Shown: in pieces, positions 1 through 8,981 of the stretch
How positions within the stretch are numbered: the stretch's first letter is position 1
Layout: each line of letters begins with the position of its first letter
Assembly: GCA_023150345.1 (NCBI GenBank)
Contig: JAKLLB010000035.1
Coordinates: 1 to 39,141, forward strand
DNA length: 39,141 nt
Origin: Aquabacterium sp.
GTDB lineage: Bacteria; Pseudomonadota; Gammaproteobacteria; Burkholderiales; Burkholderiaceae_C
Direction of reading: 5' to 3'
The notes under the pieces: generated by a model
The model's database searches: none
Told to the model about the DNA's origin: nothing
The model's input: only the letters and a program-made list of their open reading frames with translations
Program-made: the position numbers and the translations under genes

Positions 1-1258
1 CGGCGCCGCGGCTGCGCCAGATGGCGTGCCAGGTCTTGTCGTCGGCACGCGGCTGTTCCACATAGGCCTCGGGCAGCCGCGCCACCAGCGCCAGCGGCTG
101 GTGCACATGCTCGGCCAGGATCTGCCCCTTGCTGCGCGTGACCCACAGCCGCCACGTCAGGGCCTGCGACGGGTCCAGGCTGGCCTGGCTGATGACCTTC
201 ATCACCCGCCAGCGCACGTCGGGTCCACGCCAATGCGCCGGCAACTGCGGCTGCGTGTCGATGGGGAAGTCGCGGATCTCCACCGACAAGCCATCTTGCT
301 GCAGGGTCAGCCGGTCGGGGACGGCTCCGGTCACATAGCGATCGCCCACGAAGCTGGCGCGTCCGCGTGTGGCGACCAGGAACGCGTGGTCACCCGGCTC
401 CAGCCAGCCCGACAGGTAGCGCCAGGCTCGCTCGTCGAGCAGGTTGCGCCCGACCGTGGGCACGTTCAGGTGCGCCACCAGCAGTTCGGTGTAGGGCTCC
501 TCGGGTGCGGCCAGGGCGCGCTCGTCCAGCCCCGCGCCCACGCTGCCGTGAAAGGCGGCCTCCACTTCGCGGTTGAGCCAGCGCCGGTGCACCAGCAGGC
601 CGGCGCGCTCGAGCCCATCGGCATCGAGCACCTGGAAGGTCTCGCCGCGCACGCGGCCGATCAGGTCGGGGTCGCGCCCGGCGGCAAAGCCGAGCTTTGC
701 GCGCGCGACCTGCAGCGACGCCGCGAGCAGGCTCTGGTTGATGATGCGCACCGAGGCCGTGGCCTTGGACACGCCATCGAGGGTGACGCTGGCTTGCCCG
801 CCTGCACGCGAGCGGTCCTGGGCGGTGCCGATCCTGATGTTCTGCTGCAGCGACAGGCCCTTGTACTGCTCGACGAAGCGGAACAACGGCGCCTCGCCCA
901 ACCCGTCCAGGAACACCGGCTCATGGTGCGACAGCACCCGCACATCGAGGAACTGGCCCTTGGTGTCGAGCGCCACCAGCAGGTTGACCGGCGTGCCCGA
1001 GAATCCCGGCACCGCCGCCATGTCCACGCTCTCGAACACGTAGCCCAGCAGCACCTGGCTCGTGAGCTCGCGGCGAAAGACCGGCCACACCGGCAGCTGC
1101 GGGTCGCGCTCGCCCACCGACAGCGGCGCCGGGAACCAGGCCGCGAGCTGCTCGCGCGTGAGGGTGGAGGCCGAGGCGCCCAGGCCCAGGCACAGCATCG
1201 CCAGGGCCCACAGGACCCTGGCCCCTGTCGACCCTCTGGAGACCAGCACGCGCGCCAT
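1..1258 (-). CDS. nosR: NosR, nitrous oxide reductase maturation/expression protein, N-terminal part (gene runs off the window)
   Basis: Reading the minus strand from the ATG at 1256-1258 gives an open frame of about 419 residues with no stop before the window edge, so only the N-terminal part is present. It has a signal-like hydrophobic stretch at residues 14-30 and a periplasmic FMN-binding domain with DGVSKATAS at residues 161-169, which fits the flavinylation motif (presumed flavin-linked Thr167). NosR proteins are membrane flavoproteins with C-terminal iron-sulfur clusters, needed for nosZ expression and for electron supply to nitrous oxide reductase. That C-terminal part lies outside the window. 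The gene starts a likely nos cluster to the left. No clear FNR/DNR box (TTGAT-N4-ATCAA) is visible upstream. The family assignment rests on overall sequence resemblance and the FMN motif. Confidence 0.8.
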   Translation of the reverse strand, partial: MARVLVSRGSTGARVLWALAMLCLGLGASASTLTREQLAAWFPAPLSVGERDPQLPVWPVFRRELTSQVLLGYVFESVDMAAVPGFSGTPVNLLVALDTKGQFLDVRVLSHHEPVFLDGLGEAPLFRFVEQYKGLSLQQNIRIGTAQDRSRAGGQASVTLDGVSKATASVRIINQSLLAASLQVARAKLGFAAGRDPDLIGRVRGETFQVLDADGLERAGLLVHRRWLNREVEAAFHGSVGAGLDERALAAPEEPYTELLVAHLNVPTVGRNLLDERAWRYLSGWLEPGDHAFLVATRGRASFVGDRYVTGAVPDRLTLQQDGLSVEIRDFPIDTQPQLPAHWRGPDVRWRVMKVISQASLDPSQALTWRLWVTRSKGQILAEHVHQPLALVARLPEAYVEQPRADDKTWHAIWRSRGA

Positions 1259-1522
1259 GGGCGCGCAGTGTCCGCCGTGCCGGTGACGCGCCGCCAGCCC
1301 GGGTTTGCCTTGGCATCGGGCGCCATTGCGCGCTCGGCGCTGCGCGGACTGCGCCAGAGTGACACACCCCTTTGCGCGGACCGAACGCACTCTGCCAAAG
1401 GACCACCCACATCCGCGCCCGATTCCCGGCACTTCGCAACAATCGAAATCGGTAGTGCTCTCGTTGGCTGCGCAACCTTGACCGCACGCGAGAATCGTCG
1501 CCCCGGCAACGCACCTCCACGC

Positions 1523-1975
1523 ATGCAAATCCCCTCCAAGAGATGGCTGCCGATCGGCGCAGGTCTAATGCTGGTGGCTGCAGCGGCCTACGTCGGGTCA
1601 TGGGCGCTCTTCGACGGCAACAACGTCCGCCAAGGCTCGCTCGCCTACTTCGTGGGCGTGCCGGCGGCCATGAAGGACCGACCCATCATCGAAGCCTGCA
1701 CGGCCGCTCGATATCGGTGGCAAGGGCGCGACGGCGAGAGCGCGCCCTTCATTGCGGTCACATATTCGAGCGGGGCACGCGCGGAAATCCTGGTCAAGGC
1801 CTACGAGAAAGACCTGAAGTCACTGTCGTGCAAGCTCATCAGCACGGACGCCAGTGGACCGCGGACGATCGCTGCGTTCGACTGCGACGGTCATGAGTTT
1901 GTATCTGCCAACCTCGCAGTGGGCAGCGAAGCACCGTGCGTGTCGGTCGAGCTGGGACTTATCGAGAGCTATTGA
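1523..1975 (+). CDS. Hypothetical membrane-anchored protein, 150 aa
   Basis: The start at 1523 (MQIPSKRW) gives a 150-residue protein with one N-terminal hydrophobic segment (residues about 9-28), a single-pass anchor or uncleaved signal. The rest looks soluble and contains four Cys (CTAARY, SCKL, FDCDG, APCVS), which fits an exported domain with disulfides. I do not recognise the family. The open frame continues far upstream in the same phase, but that part overlaps nosR on the other strand and looks like a GC-driven shadow. The gene is divergent from nosR across 264 bp in which I see no clear regulatory site. It is followed 17 bp later by another plus-strand gene with a strong ribosome binding site, so the two may be co-transcribed. 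Confidence 0.5.
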   Translation: MQIPSKRWLPIGAGLMLVAAAAYVGSWALFDGNNVRQGSLAYFVGVPAAMKDRPIIEACTAARYRWQGRDGESAPFIAVTYSSGARAEILVKAYEKDLKSLSCKLISTDASGPRTIAAFDCDGHEFVSANLAVGSEAPCVSVELGLIESY

Positions 1976-1992
1976 TTGTCAAGGAGGAACCC

Positions 1993-2829
1993 ATGTCCAG
2001 GCGAGAAGACATCGTCGATGGCTCGGAAGCCCGCAGCCGTTCATACGGGCTGGTCTACACCTGCAACCTGGGGTGGTTGGATCTCGGTCACATGAACCCC
2101 CGCGAGGTCAGACCGAACGCTGGAGCGTCGGCGCTGTGGCGCCAGATTCAGTCCGGCGGGCCGGATGCGAGTGCGCCCTGGTGCGCATGGCCGTACGGCC
2201 GCGCGTCCTGCGGCCCTGGACCAGGCAACGCGGCGCGCGGAATTGACATGCCAGTCGCTGCGCGCCGTGACACCACGATTCGGTTCCCGGACGGGGGCAC
2301 GGGGTTCAAGATCGTGTCCACGCAGCAACTGGGCAAGCGGCTCGGACTGGGGATGGCCGTGCGCAGTAGCTATCAGCGTGAGTACGTCGTCCGACATCGC
2401 TTGGGTGAACTGCAGAAGCGATCCGTGGCCCTGGCGGTTTTCATGGAGGTGAGCCTCGGCTTCGAGCGCATGCAAGGCAAGTTTCCGTTCGGCTTCGTCT
2501 CAGGGGGCAGCAGCTTCAGTCTCGAAGACCTCGTGTCCAATTTGGTTGGCTTCTACATTGCCATTGGAACCGTCACAAAGGCTCACGTACTCGACGCTGC
2601 GCGCCCCGTTTCGAAGGCCGCTGCGCTGGCCATCTGGGATCGCGACGGTTCAGTCGGCTCGCGCAAGAGCCGTGAGTTCACGCCCCAGCTGACTCCCGAC
2701 AGCGGCTACGACGATGGGCACGCATGCCGCGACGACTGCATTGGACAGCCCCGCTTGTTCCCGGCATTCCTGGCCAGCATCACGCCGGCCGCGAAGGGCC
2801 GCCTGTTCATGGACCTCCCCAGGCCATAG
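1993..2829 (+). CDS. Conserved hypothetical protein, possibly DUF4056-like, 278 aa
   Basis: The start at 1993 is fixed by the Shine-Dalgarno AAGGAGG at 1981-1987, spaced 5 nt from the ATG. An upstream in-frame ATG at 1936 lies inside the previous gene and lacks such a site. The N-terminal block YGLVYTCNLGWLDLGH (residues 17-32) resembles the (N)GL.YTC..G..D..H signature that I associate with DUF4056 proteins, but this is from memory and is weak. A later segment (LEDLVSNLVGFYIAIG) resembles the conserved middle of such proteins. The C-terminal part contains a Cys/Asp-rich stretch (GHACRDDCIGQPRLF). There is no signal peptide or membrane segment. The function is unknown. Convergent with the hemolysin III gene downstream. 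Confidence 0.55.
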   Translation: MSRREDIVDGSEARSRSYGLVYTCNLGWLDLGHMNPREVRPNAGASALWRQIQSGGPDASAPWCAWPYGRASCGPGPGNAARGIDMPVAARRDTTIRFPDGGTGFKIVSTQQLGKRLGLGMAVRSSYQREYVVRHRLGELQKRSVALAVFMEVSLGFERMQGKFPFGFVSGGSSFSLEDLVSNLVGFYIAIGTVTKAHVLDAARPVSKAAALAIWDRDGSVGSRKSREFTPQLTPDSGYDDGHACRDDCIGQPRLFPAFLASITPAAKGRLFMDLPRP

Positions 2830-2853
2830 GACCATGACCGCGGGAGGTGACAC

Positions 2854-2871
2854 GCGCAGTGTTCACTGCGC
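2854..2871. terminator. Perfect 8-bp inverted repeat between convergent genes
   Basis: GCGCAGTG-TT-CACTGCGC lies between the stop of the 1993-2829 gene and the stop of the minus-strand hemolysin III gene. Its position and symmetry fit a bidirectional terminator. There is no T-tract on either side, so an intrinsic terminator is not proven. Confidence 0.35.
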
Positions 2872-2882
2872 CGCGCCCCCCC

Positions 2883-3578
2883 TCACCCCGCCAGGTGCAG
2901 CACCGCGCCCAGGTGGCACCCGCTGCCGGCAATGACGAACAGGTGCCACACCAGGTGCCCGAAGCGCAGCCGTCGGTCGAGCAGGAAGAACAGGCTGCCG
3001 GCGCTGTAGGCCAGGCCGCCGGCGAGCATCAGCGCCAGACCCGCAGCGGGCAGGCGCTCGAGCAGCGGCAGAGCGTGGGCGGCGACCAGCCAGCCGAAAG
3101 CCAGGTACAGCACGGTGGATGCGTGCTTGCCGCGCAGGCGCCCGGTGAGCTTGAGCCACACGCCGGTCACGGCCACGCACCACACGGCCAGCAGGCCGTC
3201 GTAGGCCGCCGCCGGCAGCGTGGCCATCTGGCTCAGCGCGAACGGGGTGTAGCTGCCGGCGATGGCCACGAAGATCGCCGCATGGTCGACGCGGCGCATC
3301 CAGTCGCGGCCACGGCCGGCCGGCAGTGCATGGAACAGCGCCGAGGCCGCGAACATGAGCAGCATCGACGCGATGAAGATGCCCAGGCCCGCCCCGTGCA
3401 CGGGCGAACTGCGCCAGTGGCCGGCGGCGCCCAGCACGGGCACGCTGGCCAGCACCGCCAGCAGGCCCAGGGCATGGCTGGCCGCGTTGGCTTGCTCCTC
3501 GCGGGGCGGCAGTGCGGCCGGCTCGAGTACCGGCGCGGGTGCCACCGAGGGCGGTGCGGGCGTGGCGAACGACGGCAT
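2883..3578 (-). CDS. Hemolysin III family (TrhA/YqfA, PAQR-like) integral membrane protein
   Basis: The ATG at 3578 gives MPSFATPAP and a 231-residue protein, the usual size for TrhA-type hemolysin III proteins. An in-frame extension upstream is Arg/Pro-rich and looks non-coding. Hydrophobic segments fill the protein from about residue 38 onward, consistent with seven membrane passes. The PAQR-type metal-site motifs are visible: ALFHAL after the second helix, DHAAIFVAIAGSYTPF in the third, and WHLFVIAGSGCHLGAVLHL at the C-terminus with two His. Bacterial members affect membrane energetics or fluidity homeostasis. The enzymatic activity of PAQR relatives is hydrolase-like but unproven here. 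It is divergent from the TonB receptor with 279 bp between the start codons. Confidence 0.88.
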   Translation of the reverse strand: MPSFATPAPPSVAPAPVLEPAALPPREEQANAASHALGLLAVLASVPVLGAAGHWRSSPVHGAGLGIFIASMLLMFAASALFHALPAGRGRDWMRRVDHAAIFVAIAGSYTPFALSQMATLPAAAYDGLLAVWCVAVTGVWLKLTGRLRGKHASTVLYLAFGWLVAAHALPLLERLPAAGLALMLAGGLAYSAGSLFFLLDRRLRFGHLVWHLFVIAGSGCHLGAVLHLAG

Positions 3579-3857
3579 GGCATGTGGAGGGCGAACGGTG
3601 AGGCGGGACCGCGGGGGCCGCCGGCACGGCGGGCGCGCACCTCGCGACGCCCTGATCGCTGGATCGGCGCCAGCGGTGCCGGACTTGAGGCCACACACAC
3701 GTTTGGACAAACAACCACACAATTCGAGGCCGCAGACCGGTCCGCCACGTTCTTCACATTCGGTTTACCGGCCGCAGGCAGGCTGCGGTGGCAGCGCCGG
3801 CACGGGCGCCGCCCCTCCTTCGAACCCCCGGACCCAGCCCGACCCGGCCGGCCGCCC

Positions 3858-6281
3858 ATGACCATGCCTTCTTCAGTTTCCGGCCCTGCAGTCACGCACC
3901 GGTCCGACGCGCAACCTGGGCCTGCGCCCACTGCCGTGACGGCGCAGCCCGCGCCGCCGAGCCGGCTTTCGGCGATTGCCGGCGTGTGGTGCCTGGCGAT
4001 GGCCGGTGGCATGTCACACGCCCAGCTGGCCCAACCCGGCAGCGCGCCACCGGAATCCGCCCGCGCAGCGGCCCCGGCGGCGTCGGCCCCCGCCGACACC
4101 CCGCGATCCGCACCGACAGCCGCCCGCCCGCCCGGGGCCGCCGCCTCGGCGCCGCAGCAGGTGGAAGTGCGCGGCCAGGGCGCGGGCGACCCGAATGCCG
4201 AACGGCGACGCTCGACCGCTTCGCGCATCGTCTACGGCCGCGAGGAGATCGACCGCATGGGCGACAGCACGCTGGGCGAAGTTCTCAAGCGGCTGCCCGG
4301 CGTGACGATCGGCGGCCCGCCCGGGCGCGGCGGCGACATCCGCATGCGCGGCATGGGCGGCGGCTACACGATGATCATGATCGACGGCCAGCGCATGCCG
4401 TTCGGTTTCTCGCTCGACTCCATCGCCCCGGAGCAGATCGAGCGCATCGAGATCATGCGTGCGCCGGTGGCCGAGCACAGCGCTCGGGCCATCGCGGGCA
4501 TCATCAACGTCGTGATGCGCGAGGACTTCAAGCGCGCGGCCAACGACCTGAAGATCGGCGGCGGAGCCGAGGGCCCTCGCGGCCAGGGCGGGGCCAACTG
4601 GATCTACAGCGGCCAGACCGAAGCCCTGGGCTACAACCTCACCGCCACCGTGCTCGACCAGCGTCTGGGCCAGCAGAGCACGAGCCGGGTGCGGTCGGTG
4701 GACGGCCAGGGCCAGCCCACGCTCGAGCAGCTGAGCACCAGCACGGGCCAGGACCATCGCCAGGCCTTGTTCATGAACGGACGTCTGCAGTGGCGCCTGG
4801 GACCGGGTCACAACCTCGAGTTGATGCCGTTCGTGAGCAGCACCCGCACGCGCAGCGGCAGCGCCGGCACCCTGCAGCAGCCGTTGAACACCGGAGCGGG
4901 CGACACCGATGCCGCCTACGACCACAGCGCCACCGCGGGCGAGGTGCACACGCGCATGGCGCGACTGAATGCCGTGTGGCTGCGACCCACCGACGGCGGC
5001 GGGCGGCTGCAGATGCGCCTGGGCACCATGCAGGCCCGCAACGAGCGCGTGACGCGCCGCCACGAGTTCGACGATGCCGACGACCTCATCCGCGACCGCC
5101 ACGAGGACGGCGGGGCGCGCGACCGTTCGATCGACTTCAACGGCAAGTTCTCGCAGCTGCTGGCCGAGTCGCACAGCTTCTCCACCGGCTGGGAGTTGCA
5201 GCGCGGCCAGCGCGAAGACCGCCTGCGCACGCTGGTCAACGGCGCGCCCGTGCTCACCGAGTTCGGCGACAACCTCGAGGCCAGCACGCTGCGGCTGGCC
5301 GCTTTCGCACAAGACGAATGGGAGTGGAGCAAGACCTTTTCGTTCTACCTGGGCGCGCGCTGGGAGGGCATCGAGACCCGCGGCGATACCGCCGAGGGCA
5401 GCGTGCGCAACCGCAGCAGCGTGCTCACGCCGCTGGCGCACATGGTCTGGAAGCTGCCCGATGCGCCGCGCGACCAGTTGCGCCTGTCGCTCACCCGCAG
5501 CTACCGCGCACCCAACACCTCGCAGCTGATCGCACGGCCGACGATATCCACGCTCTACCCCGATACCTCACGCCCCAACCAGCCCACCAGCCCCGACCGC
5601 GCCGGCAACGCCGCGCTCAAGCCCGAGCTGGCCTGGGGCCTGGACCTGGCGTTGGAGCACTACCTCGATGCCGGCGGCATCGTCAGCGCCAACGTCTTCC
5701 TGCGCCGCATCGACAACCTGATCCGCACCGTGATCGCCCAGGAGGCGGTGAGCTGGGCTGGCGTGCCGCGCTGGGTGGCACGGCCGCAGAACATCGAGGG
5801 CGCGCTGTCGGCCGGGCTCGAACTCGAGGCCCGGGTGCGCGCGTCCGACCTGTGGGCCACCGAGTTGCCGCTCACCTTGCGTTCAAACGCCAGCATCTAC
5901 CGCTCGCGCGTGGACGGTGTGCCCGGGCCCGACAACCGGCTCGACCAGCAGCCCACCTACACACTCAACGCCGGTTTCGACTGGCCGCTGCGCGGCACAC
6001 CGCTCACCGTGGGCGGCAACTTCAATTTCACCCCCGCCTTCGTCGTCCAGCAGATCGACAGCCAGCAGATGCGCCAGGGCGTCAAGCGCGTGATCGACGC
6101 CTACGCGCTGTGGCGCTTCAGCCCGGCGGCCAGCCTGCGCCTGAACATCGCCAACGCCGGCGCGCGGGAGTACGAAACCGGCACCACCACCGTGCTGCCC
6201 GATGGGGCCGGCGAACAGCGGCGCGACACCGTCACCCGCACCTACACCACGGCGACGCTGCGTGCGGAGTTGCGGTTCTAG
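3858..6281 (+). CDS. TonB-dependent outer membrane receptor (siderophore/metal-type)
   Basis: The 807-residue protein has an N-terminal Pro/Ala-rich export region ending near the SHAQLAQ site, about 60 low-complexity residues, then a plug domain. In the plug, EEIDRMGDSTLGEVLKRLPG and IRMRGMGGGYTMIMIDGQRM match the conserved TonB-receptor plug, and APEQIERIEIMRAP matches its second block. The remainder is a beta-barrel with alternating aromatic/polar strands that ends in ...LRAELRF, the terminal Phe typical of outer-membrane barrels. Such receptors import iron complexes, vitamins or sugars using TonB energy; the substrate cannot be told from sequence. An alternative ATG lies two codons downstream at 3864. 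An earlier in-frame extension to 2847 overlaps hemolysin III on the other strand and is rejected. No convincing Fur box was seen upstream. Confidence 0.9.
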   Translation: MTMPSSVSGPAVTHRSDAQPGPAPTAVTAQPAPPSRLSAIAGVWCLAMAGGMSHAQLAQPGSAPPESARAAAPAASAPADTPRSAPTAARPPGAAASAPQQVEVRGQGAGDPNAERRRSTASRIVYGREEIDRMGDSTLGEVLKRLPGVTIGGPPGRGGDIRMRGMGGGYTMIMIDGQRMPFGFSLDSIAPEQIERIEIMRAPVAEHSARAIAGIINVVMREDFKRAANDLKIGGGAEGPRGQGGANWIYSGQTEALGYNLTATVLDQRLGQQSTSRVRSVDGQGQPTLEQLSTSTGQDHRQALFMNGRLQWRLGPGHNLELMPFVSSTRTRSGSAGTLQQPLNTGAGDTDAAYDHSATAGEVHTRMARLNAVWLRPTDGGGRLQMRLGTMQARNERVTRRHEFDDADDLIRDRHEDGGARDRSIDFNGKFSQLLAESHSFSTGWELQRGQREDRLRTLVNGAPVLTEFGDNLEASTLRLAAFAQDEWEWSKTFSFYLGARWEGIETRGDTAEGSVRNRSSVLTPLAHMVWKLPDAPRDQLRLSLTRSYRAPNTSQLIARPTISTLYPDTSRPNQPTSPDRAGNAALKPELAWGLDLALEHYLDAGGIVSANVFLRRIDNLIRTVIAQEAVSWAGVPRWVARPQNIEGALSAGLELEARVRASDLWATELPLTLRSNASIYRSRVDGVPGPDNRLDQQPTYTLNAGFDWPLRGTPLTVGGNFNFTPAFVVQQIDSQQMRQGVKRVIDAYALWRFSPAASLRLNIANAGAREYETGTTTVLPDGAGEQRRDTVTRTYTTATLRAELRF

Positions 6282-6305
6282 GCCCCTGTCTCGTACGATC
6301 GACGC

Positions 6306-7607
6306 ATGCTGTTTCGCCGTCGGTTGCCGTTTGGGCCGCGTTTGGCATGGTTGTGTGCGTGCCTGATCGCGTGCGGTTCCGTTCACGCACAGGTCGTGCG
6401 CGAAACGGGCACACCGGTCGTGCCCACCGCAACCCAATTGCTCGACTGGGCCGAGACTGCCTACCCCGCGTACTTCCCGGGCCACCGCGCGGATCTGGTT
6501 CTCAGTCCGTACATCTATCGCTACTACCCGCAGACGGGCAACTACGCCGGCGTCAGCGGCAGCGATGTCTACATCTGGGGCCCGGTTTCCGCGAATGCGC
6601 CAGCACCCGTGATGGTCGGCACGCTGGCCGACTTCGCCTGCCAGGTGCAGCCGCAACCGTGCGGAACCAAGGCGACGCACCGAGTCCAGGTCGCCGGCCT
6701 CGAGCGCGAGTTCATCGTCTATCAGCCCTACAAGGCCGTGGCCTCGGCGCCCGCCGTGATCATGATCCACGGCACCTCGGGCGACGGGGAGCGCTACTTC
6801 AACATCTCGGGATGGCGCGAAGTCGCCGACCGCGAGGGCTTGATTGCCGTGTTTCCGTCGGCACTCGTGCATTGCTTCTTCGAGGACGAGGACCGCGACG
6901 GAGTGATCGAGTCCAGCGAGCGACAAGTGACAACGAAGTGGGCCGCCGGAACTCTGGGGGTCGAAGGCGCACGACCGCTGTGCACGGCAGCAGACCTGGC
7001 GCAACTCAGTGCCGAACGGCGCGCGTTGGCCGACCACCCGTTGGCCGACGACATGGCGTTCTTCCGCTCGATCGTCGAGTCACTGCGCACGCAGTACCCC
7101 ACTGACATGTCGCGCGTTTACGTCAGTGGCTTCTCGAACGGGGCCGAGATGTCGGCGCGGCTGGCCACCGAGGAATCGACCACGTATGCCGCCGCCGCAG
7201 TGAACGCCAGCAGCCTGCACGTGCCCGCAGTGCCGGCGCCACGGGCGATGTCGGTGGTGCTCGCGATCGGCGAGATCGACCCGGGCATCGCCGCCGAGCT
7301 TGGCTATTCCACAGGCATTCCGCTGGACGGCAGCGTGGCCGACAACCCCACCTTTCGGGCCAACATGGTCACACCCTTCACAACGGTGCTGAGGCTCGAC
7401 CCGGCCGTTCACTCTTATCAACCAGTGCAGCGCTACGGAACCCGACTGAGCCAGGTGGTCTACTCCAGCAGCACGGCAGGTCTGGCGAACACCTTGCGAA
7501 CGGTCATCATCGAAGGCGCCGACCACCAGTATCCCAATGGGACCAATCATCCCGTGAAGATGGCAGAACTGCTGTGGGAGTTCTTCCGCGAGCAGCGGTT
7601 GCCCTGA
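6306..7607 (+). CDS. Secreted esterase/PHB-depolymerase-like alpha/beta hydrolase with N-terminal betaproteobacterial module
   Basis: A 433-residue protein with a signal peptide (residues 1-29, cleavage near VHAQ). Residues about 41-110 form a small module (TATQLLDWAETAYPAYFPG ... SPYIYRYYPQTGNYAGVSG ... VYIWG) that I recognise from many secreted betaproteobacterial proteins; its role is unknown. The catalytic domain follows: an oxyanion segment IHGTSGDGE near residue 155, the nucleophile elbow SGFSNGAEM with Ser277, and a C-terminal GADHQYPNG with the probable catalytic His. This fits the LpqC/feruloyl-esterase/PHB depolymerase group of extracellular esterases. The substrate is not determinable. 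The acidic stretch EDEDRDGVIESSE resembles a calcium-binding loop of the DxDxDG type. It starts 24 bp after the TonB receptor stop and could be co-transcribed with it. Confidence 0.8.
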   Translation: MLFRRRLPFGPRLAWLCACLIACGSVHAQVVRETGTPVVPTATQLLDWAETAYPAYFPGHRADLVLSPYIYRYYPQTGNYAGVSGSDVYIWGPVSANAPAPVMVGTLADFACQVQPQPCGTKATHRVQVAGLEREFIVYQPYKAVASAPAVIMIHGTSGDGERYFNISGWREVADREGLIAVFPSALVHCFFEDEDRDGVIESSERQVTTKWAAGTLGVEGARPLCTAADLAQLSAERRALADHPLADDMAFFRSIVESLRTQYPTDMSRVYVSGFSNGAEMSARLATEESTTYAAAAVNASSLHVPAVPAPRAMSVVLAIGEIDPGIAAELGYSTGIPLDGSVADNPTFRANMVTPFTTVLRLDPAVHSYQPVQRYGTRLSQVVYSSSTAGLANTLRTVIIEGADHQYPNGTNHPVKMAELLWEFFREQRLP

Positions 7608-7703
7608 TGCCGTCGACACCGACCGGCCTGCTCCGACGCCACGCGCGGCTCGGCTCGGCCACCCAACCCGGGGGTGCGGGCCGGCGGATGCGGCGAGGTC
7701 GAA

Positions 7704-8981
7704 TCAACGCGCCAGCGCCAGCGCGATCCACGGCTGCCAGATGACGACCGCCAGCGTGCCGAGCATCAGCACGATGAAGGGCAGCGCCGCGTGGCACAGC
7801 ACGGCGAAGGGCTGCTTGAAGGCGCCCATGGCGACGATGAGGTTCAGGCCCACCGGCGGCGTGAGGAAGCCGATCTCGAGGTTCATCACCATCACGATGC
7901 CGAACAGCACCTTGTCGTAGCCATAGGCCTCGGCCAGTGGCGCCAGCAGCGGCGCGAGCACGAGGATGGCGACGTCGGCGGTCATCACCGTGCCCACCAG
8001 CAGCAGCAGGGCGTTGACCGCCAGCATGAAGGCCAGCGGCGTCGCGATCCAGCCCTGCACCGCAGCCACGAGCTGAGGCGCCACGCGGTGCTCGGCCATC
8101 ACCACCGACAGGCTGACCGCGATGGCGATGATGGGAAACAGGGCGCCGCCGAAGCGCGCCGCTTCGAGCACGGTGTCGTACAGCCCGCGTAGGGTCAGCG
8201 CACGGTGCACGAACAGTTCTACCGCCACGGCATACAGCAACGCCACCGCTGCCGCCTCGATCAGGCCGAAGCGGCCGCTGTAGATGCCGCCCAGCAACAG
8301 CAAAGGCATCCCCAGCGCCCAGACCCCTTCGCGCAGGGCGCGCCACAAGGCGCCGGGGTCGAAGGGTTTTGGCGGCATGTGGCGGTGGCGCCACATGGCG
8401 TAGGCGGCGAATACGACCGTCAGCAGCAGCCCCGGGCCCACCCCGGCCTTGAACAGTTCGACCACCGAGGTCTCGGTGACCAGGCCGTAGACGATGAGCG
8501 GGATGGACGGCGGGATGATGATGCCCAGGGTGCCGCCGGCCATCACCGAGCCGAGCGCGTAGCGCCGCTCGTAGCCCGCGGCCAGCAGGGACGGCACCAT
8601 GACCGAGCCGATGGCCAGCATGGTGACGATCGACGAGCCCGAGATCGATGCGTCCAGCGCGCAGGCCAGCGTGGCCGCCACGGCCATGCCACCGGGCAGG
8701 CGCGGCGTCAGCGCCTGCATCACCGCCACGATGCGCCGTGCAGTGCCGCCGCGGGTCATCACCTGACCGCACAACAGGAACATCGGGATCGACAGGATGA
8801 TCTCCTTGTCGAGCGCGATCCACAGGTCCTCGGCGATGTAGTCCAGCCGCCCGGCGCCCCACAGGCCGTGCACGCAGGCGGCCAGCGCCAGCAGGATGAT
8901 CACCAGGGGCTGGCGCAGCGCCAGCAGCACCAGCATCAGCAGGGGCGGCAGCAGCGGCAGCAGCGGTGCCAGCGTGGTCAC
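7704..8981 (-). CDS. dctM: TRAP transporter large permease subunit, DctM family
   Basis: The GTG start at 8981 overlaps the stop of the small permease by 4 nt (GTGA), a typical translational coupling. The 425-residue product is hydrophobic throughout, with roughly 12 membrane segments. It shows DctM hallmarks: IPMFLLCGQVMTRGG early, the central LDASISGSSIVTMLAIGSVMVPSLLAAGY and GGTLGIIIPPSIPLIVYG, and the C-terminal LEIGFLTPPVGLNLIV. It forms the sodium-coupled channel of a TRAP transporter with the DctQ and DctP subunits encoded directly upstream on the same strand. The last gene of this block; it converges on the secreted esterase gene across 96 bp. Confidence 0.93.
   Translation of the reverse strand: MTTLAPLLPLLPPLLMLVLLALRQPLVIILLALAACVHGLWGAGRLDYIAEDLWIALDKEIILSIPMFLLCGQVMTRGGTARRIVAVMQALTPRLPGGMAVAATLACALDASISGSSIVTMLAIGSVMVPSLLAAGYERRYALGSVMAGGTLGIIIPPSIPLIVYGLVTETSVVELFKAGVGPGLLLTVVFAAYAMWRHRHMPPKPFDPGALWRALREGVWALGMPLLLLGGIYSGRFGLIEAAAVALLYAVAVELFVHRALTLRGLYDTVLEAARFGGALFPIIAIAVSLSVVMAEHRVAPQLVAAVQGWIATPLAFMLAVNALLLLVGTVMTADVAILVLAPLLAPLAEAYGYDKVLFGIVMVMNLEIGFLTPPVGLNLIVAMGAFKQPFAVLCHAALPFIVLMLGTLAVVIWQPWIALALAR

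Noticed and set aside
26-1522. A very long plus-strand frame covering the first 1.5 kb
   Set aside because: It is antisense to nosR, whose minus-strand translation shows a signal segment and an FMN-binding motif; the plus-strand frame is Arg/His/Gln-rich low-complexity typical of GC-driven shadows.
1259-1522. FNR/DNR box for nosR in the divergent intergenic region
   Set aside because: No TTGAT-N4-ATCAA-like palindrome could be found; only scattered half-site-like bases.
2847-3857. N-terminal extension of the TonB receptor by about 340 residues
   Set aside because: The extension is antisense to the hemolysin III gene, which has clear PAQR motifs, and the plug and signal region begin after 3858.
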